From assembly GCA_016795255.1 (NCBI GenBank), contig JAEUIB010000431.1:1-9517 (forward strand): 9,517 bases of DNA, in the 5' to 3' direction. Origin of the DNA: Planctomycetota bacterium. GTDB lineage: Bacteria > Planctomycetota > B15-G4 > JADJEK01. The position numbers were made by a program, and so were the translations under genes. The notes below the pieces were generated by a model. That model searched no databases. It was not told the DNA's origin and saw only the letters and a list, made by a program, of their open reading frames with translations. Shown one piece after another: positions 6,854 to 9,517 of this stretch. Positions within the stretch are counted from its first letter, which is position 1, and each line of letters opens with the position of its first letter.

Positions 6854-9085
6854 ATGCTGGATTCCGTACGACCACGCTCCCGATCCGGTCGCTCTCGTAC
6901 CCGGCGTGACCGCGGCAGTTTCGGCCGAGCTCCGCGACTTCGTGCGCTCGCGCGAGCCTTCGGCGGCCTCGCGGTCGTCCTCGGATGTTCGCCGTGCGTC
7001 GCGGCGCAGTCGGAACTCGTCGGTCGCGGGATCACGGTGTTCGACGGCGCTTGGAACCACGAATCGTTCGTCGACGTCATCGCGGATGAGTTCGTGACGT
7101 TCGCGCGACGCGCCGACGGCTCGATGGTTGGATTCGGGCGGAACGGGTACTGGGCGTGCGTGCCTCCTCCCCTTCCCGCCGGCCTCAGGTACGTCGATGC
7201 CGCGGCGGGTGAAGTCCATTCCGTCGCGCTGCGCAATGACGGCTCCGTGATCGCGTGGGGATACAACACGGCAGGGATCTGCGACGTACCGGCGCTTCCG
7301 GCCGGGCTCACGTACGTCGGCGTGGCGGCCGGATTGGAACACTCGCTCGCATTGCGCAGCGATGGCGTCGTCGTGGCGTGGGGCAAGAACAATGCGGGTC
7401 AATGCAACGTGCCCGCGCTGTTGCCGGGACTCACCTACACGCAAGTAGCAGCAAGTGGCCGGTTGTCCGCCGCGCTGCGATCGGACGGCACGATCGTCGT
7501 GTGGGGCAACGGCATGAATCTCGCGCCGTTGGCTGCGCCGCCCGCCGGAGTCTCTTACTTGAAGCTCGTCGCCGGCGACGAGCACGTGGCCGCGCTTCGT
7601 TCCGACGGCGAAATCTTCGCCGTCGGTTGGGGCACCTGGTACGGCCAAGCGGACGTCGCACCATTGCCGAACGGCGTCGTCTACACCGGCGTCGCGACCG
7701 GGCCGTACCACACGCTCGCGCTCCGCAGCGACGGTTCGGTCAGCGTGTTCGGCGTCCTCTTCACCAACGAGTTCACGGTGCCGACGTTGCCGGCCGGCAT
7801 GAAGTTCATCGCCGTGGACGGTGGTCGGCACCACTCGGTCGCCCTGCGCGACGACGGCAAGCTGGTCACTTGGGGTGACAACACGTACGCGCAGTGCAAC
7901 GCCCCCGAGCCCCCCGCGGGCACGGCGTTCATCGACTTCGCCGCGGCCCAGGACCACTACGTCGCGCAGTGCGCGGACGGCTCGATCGTCGAATGGGGCA
8001 CGTCGCTCCCGTCCGGCTCTACAGCGCCGCCATTGCCTCCCGGGCTCGGCTACACGGACGTCACCGGTGGCAACGGGTTCATGATCGCGCGCCGGTCCGA
8101 TGGGACCTTGGTCACGTGGGGTAGCTTTTCCTCGAGCATCGGTCAGAGTCCCGCGTTGCCGCCCGGATTGACGTACGTCGACGCGGTCGCGGGTTTTTCG
8201 ACGGCCTTGGCTCGCCGCAGCGACGGAGCGATCGTCGCCTGGGGTTCGAACCTGCAAGGACAGCTCCAAGTCCCAGCGCTTCCCGTCGGACTGAAGTACG
8301 ACGACGTCGACATCCTCGGCACGTTCGGACTCGCGCTGCGAAGCGACGGATCGCTGATCGCGTGGGGCGGCAACTCGGCCGGACAACTGAACGTGCCGAT
8401 CGCACCGGCCGGTCACGTGTTCACGGACATCAGCGCGGGCAACTTCCACGGACTCGCGCTCGCGAGCGACGGATCGGTCTCTGCGTGGGGCGACAACTCG
8501 AAGGGTCAATGCAACGTCCCGGTGTTGCCGCCGGGCCTGCGCTACGTCGACGTCGACGCGGGCTGGCACCACTCGACGGCGACACGCAGCGACGGAGTGT
8601 TGGTGATGTGGGGCGACCTGACCACGTTTCCGACCGAGATCGCGCTGCCGCCGTCCGGGCTCGCGTACTCCGCGGCGACCTGCTCCGTCGGGTACCGGAC
8701 GTTCGCGATCCGCGGCCGATGGAGCGAACTCGGATTCGGCCTGCGCGGCACGCACGGGATACCCGAGTTCGAGGGCGCTGGCCTCCTCGAGGCCGGCTCG
8801 TCGGGCGCACTCGTGTTGTCGAAGGCGGCGCCGCTCGCCGCATCGATCCTCTGCGTGTCGAATGCCGAGAACGCCGTGCCGTTCCTCGGAGGGACGCTCG
8901 CTCCGTTCCCGATCCTCCTCACGCTCGTCCTACCGACGTCGAGCGATGGCGCGATCACGTTGCCGTGGAACACGTGGCCACCGGGTGCGGCGGGAACTCA
9001 ACTCCACTTCCAGTACGCGATCGTCGATCCGCTGGCGCCGCAGGGCGTGGCACTGAGCAACGCGCTTCGCGCCGGAGTTCCGTGA
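6854..9085 (+). CDS. Predicted secreted RCC1-like repeat protein with C-terminal beta-type domain
   Basis: A 743-residue protein. The N-terminus has an unusually long Arg-rich n-region (about 1-34), then a hydrophobic stretch (about 35-47) and a likely signal peptidase site near VAA-Q (49-52), so it is predicted to be exported; a VLGC lipobox at 42-45 is a less likely alternative. Residues 70-623 hold about fourteen tandem copies of a 41-residue repeat with consensus LxYxDVAAGxxHSxALRSDG followed by SVVAWGxNxxGQCNVPALPPG. This matches the RCC1-type beta-propeller signature (short RCC1_2-like form); the last copy lacks the DG..V.WG half. Such repeats form propellers that serve as binding scaffolds; no enzymatic residues are apparent. 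Residues 624-743 form a Gly/Ala/Pro-rich predicted beta-strand domain ending in VALSNALRAGVP, similar in style to C-terminal domains of secreted planctomycete proteins. The binding partner is unknown. It is on the same strand as the exonuclease gene, 167 bp downstream, and convergent with the Nif3-like gene. Start chosen by its Shine-Dalgarno at 6841-6847. Confidence 0.88.
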   Translation: MLDSVRPRSRSGRSRTRRDRGSFGRAPRLRALARAFGGLAVVLGCSPCVAAQSELVGRGITVFDGAWNHESFVDVIADEFVTFARRADGSMVGFGRNGYWACVPPPLPAGLRYVDAAAGEVHSVALRNDGSVIAWGYNTAGICDVPALPAGLTYVGVAAGLEHSLALRSDGVVVAWGKNNAGQCNVPALLPGLTYTQVAASGRLSAALRSDGTIVVWGNGMNLAPLAAPPAGVSYLKLVAGDEHVAALRSDGEIFAVGWGTWYGQADVAPLPNGVVYTGVATGPYHTLALRSDGSVSVFGVLFTNEFTVPTLPAGMKFIAVDGGRHHSVALRDDGKLVTWGDNTYAQCNAPEPPAGTAFIDFAAAQDHYVAQCADGSIVEWGTSLPSGSTAPPLPPGLGYTDVTGGNGFMIARRSDGTLVTWGSFSSSIGQSPALPPGLTYVDAVAGFSTALARRSDGAIVAWGSNLQGQLQVPALPVGLKYDDVDILGTFGLALRSDGSLIAWGGNSAGQLNVPIAPAGHVFTDISAGNFHGLALASDGSVSAWGDNSKGQCNVPVLPPGLRYVDVDAGWHHSTATRSDGVLVMWGDLTTFPTEIALPPSGLAYSAATCSVGYRTFAIRGRWSELGFGLRGTHGIPEFEGAGLLEAGSSGALVLSKAAPLAASILCVSNAENAVPFLGGTLAPFPILLTLVLPTSSDGAITLPWNTWPPGAAGTQLHFQYAIVDPLAPQGVALSNALRAGVP
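7061..8722 (+). repeat. Tandem array of about fourteen 123-bp coding repeats (RCC1-like)
   Basis: Each unit encodes about 41 residues. By residue number of the host protein they run approximately 70-110, 111-151, 152-192, 193-232, 233-274, 275-315, 316-356, 357-397, 398-438, 439-479, 480-520, 521-561, 562-602 and a partial 603-623. Eleven of the first thirteen are exactly 41 residues, one is 40 and one 42. The core ALRSDGSVVAWG and the linker PALPPGL are best conserved. At the DNA level the copies have diverged, although blocks such as CGCAGCGACGG recur, so this is an old duplication series and not a recent amplification. Confidence 0.85.
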
Positions 9086-9110
9086 TCGTCGACGCGTCGC
9101 TGAAGAGACC

Positions 9111-9145
9111 GTGAACGCGAATCCATCGGATCGATTCACGTTCGC
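9111..9145. terminator. Inverted repeat between convergent genes, possible bidirectional terminator
   Basis: The arms 9111-9123 and 9133-9145 pair over 13 positions with one C-A mismatch and one G-T wobble, around a nine-base loop; the core arms are GAACGCGAATC and GATTCACGTTC. It fills most of the 60-bp gap between the repeat protein stop at 9085 and the Nif3-like stop at 9146. No T-run follows on the plus strand; on the minus strand the following bases are mildly T/C-rich. Position and symmetry favour a terminator shared by both genes, but termination is not proved. Confidence 0.5.
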
Positions 9146-9517
9146 TCACCGCGGAGAGAACGGACCCCGATCGGACTTCGCGACGCGGACGCGGACGGCG
9201 CGGCCGAGCTTGCTCTGCAGGGACTTCGCGAACGTCGGCAGATACGGACGCTCGGTCTCGGCGTGGCCCGCGACGATCACGCTGCAGCCACGCGCCACGG
9301 CGGCCAACGCATCGTGATGGCGCATCTCGCCGGTCAGCAGCACGTCGGCGCGTGCGTGCTCGAGCACGGAACCTCCGGCGCCCGCGCACAACGCGATCGT
9401 GGTGATCGGCGCGTTCGCCGGTCGCGTCGCGGCCGCGACGTGGACGGACTTCACGCCGAGCCGCGCTTTCACGCGAGACACGAGAACGTTCAGCGACGTC
9501 GGCTTCGCGAGCGTGAC
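9146..9517 (-). CDS. Nif3-like dinuclear metal-binding protein, C-terminal part (5' end outside window)
   Basis: The minus strand is open from the right window edge (9517) to a TGA at 9146-9148, giving the last 123 residues; the N-terminal half is missing. The sequence matches the C-terminal half of the Nif3/YbgI/YqfO family: IALCAGAGGSVLEHA corresponds to the conserved cGGSG segment, ADVLLTGEMRHHD to the TGE..yHd motif, and VAGHAETER to the GH..tE motif that supplies His and Glu ligands to a two-metal centre. Family members form toroidal hexamers with bound metals; their physiological role is poorly defined (the 'GTP cyclohydrolase 1 type 2' label is used for some), so I do not assign a reaction. 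The canonical GGSG is AGAG here, a mild deviation. The true start cannot be placed; a GTG at 9481 is internal to the frame. The gene converges on the repeat protein gene. Confidence 0.9.
   Translation of the reverse strand, partial: VTLAKPTSLNVLVSRVKARLGVKSVHVAAATRPANAPITTIALCAGAGGSVLEHARADVLLTGEMRHHDALAAVARGCSVIVAGHAETERPYLPTFAKSLQSKLGRAVRVRVAKSDRGPFSPR

Noticed and set aside
6563..8755. Open frame of 730 codons antisense to the repeat protein
   Set aside because: It looks repetitive only because it is the complement of the 123-bp repeats. The plus-strand frame has a signal peptide, a Shine-Dalgarno and a coherent repeat consensus.
1..9517. A novel defence, mobile or biosynthetic system
   Set aside because: No transposase, integrase, toxin-antitoxin pair, nuclease-helicase combination, CRISPR repeat or synthase module was found. 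The genes belong to ordinary signalling, peptidase, repair, metal-binding and secreted-repeat families without a shared theme.

Overview
The window is high-GC bacterial DNA (strongly G/C-biased third codon positions) holding six protein-coding genes, four complete and two cut by the window edges. I see no rRNA, tRNA, CRISPR array, insertion sequence or prophage gene. The organism is not identifiable with certainty. A secreted protein built from 'GQCNVPALPPGL...'-style RCC1-like repeats, with a glycine-rich C-terminal domain ending in '..SNALR..', and an SGNH-type membrane-anchored protein together suggest a free-living, large-genome, high-GC bacterium. A planctomycete is my best guess, but this rests on recalled protein style, not on a marker gene.

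Left part (1-5655), all on the minus strand, read from right to left: a hybrid sensor histidine kinase (5655->3073) with a CHASE4-like periplasmic sensor, a kinase core, one degenerate and one canonical receiver domain; then, after 105 bp, an M3-family zinc oligopeptidase (2967->1051); then, with a one-base TGATG stop/start overlap, an SGNH/GDSL-hydrolase-like protein with an N-terminal membrane anchor that runs off the left edge. The peptidase and the SGNH protein are almost certainly co-transcribed. The kinase may or may not share their promoter.

Middle and right part, plus strand: after a 224-bp divergent intergenic region comes exodeoxyribonuclease III (5880-6686), a complete DNA-repair AP endonuclease with all catalytic residues. 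After 167 bp follows a predicted secreted protein of 743 residues (6854-9085) made of about fourteen tandem RCC1-like repeats of 41 residues plus a C-terminal domain of about 120 residues. It converges on the 3' end of a Nif3-like metal-binding protein gene (minus strand, entering from the right edge and ending at 9146). An imperfect 13-bp inverted repeat sits in the 60-bp convergent gap and may serve as a shared terminator.

The genes do not form an obvious single pathway: a signalling kinase, a cytosolic peptidase, an envelope hydrolase-like protein, a repair nuclease, a secreted repeat protein and a Nif3-family protein. The least ordinary items are the regular 41-residue, roughly 14-blade repeat protein with its C-terminal domain, and the hybrid kinase whose first receiver has lost its phosphorylation chemistry. 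I found no convincing evidence of a novel multi-gene system. Very long open frames opposite the real genes (one of 1681 codons) are explained by the high-GC codon bias.
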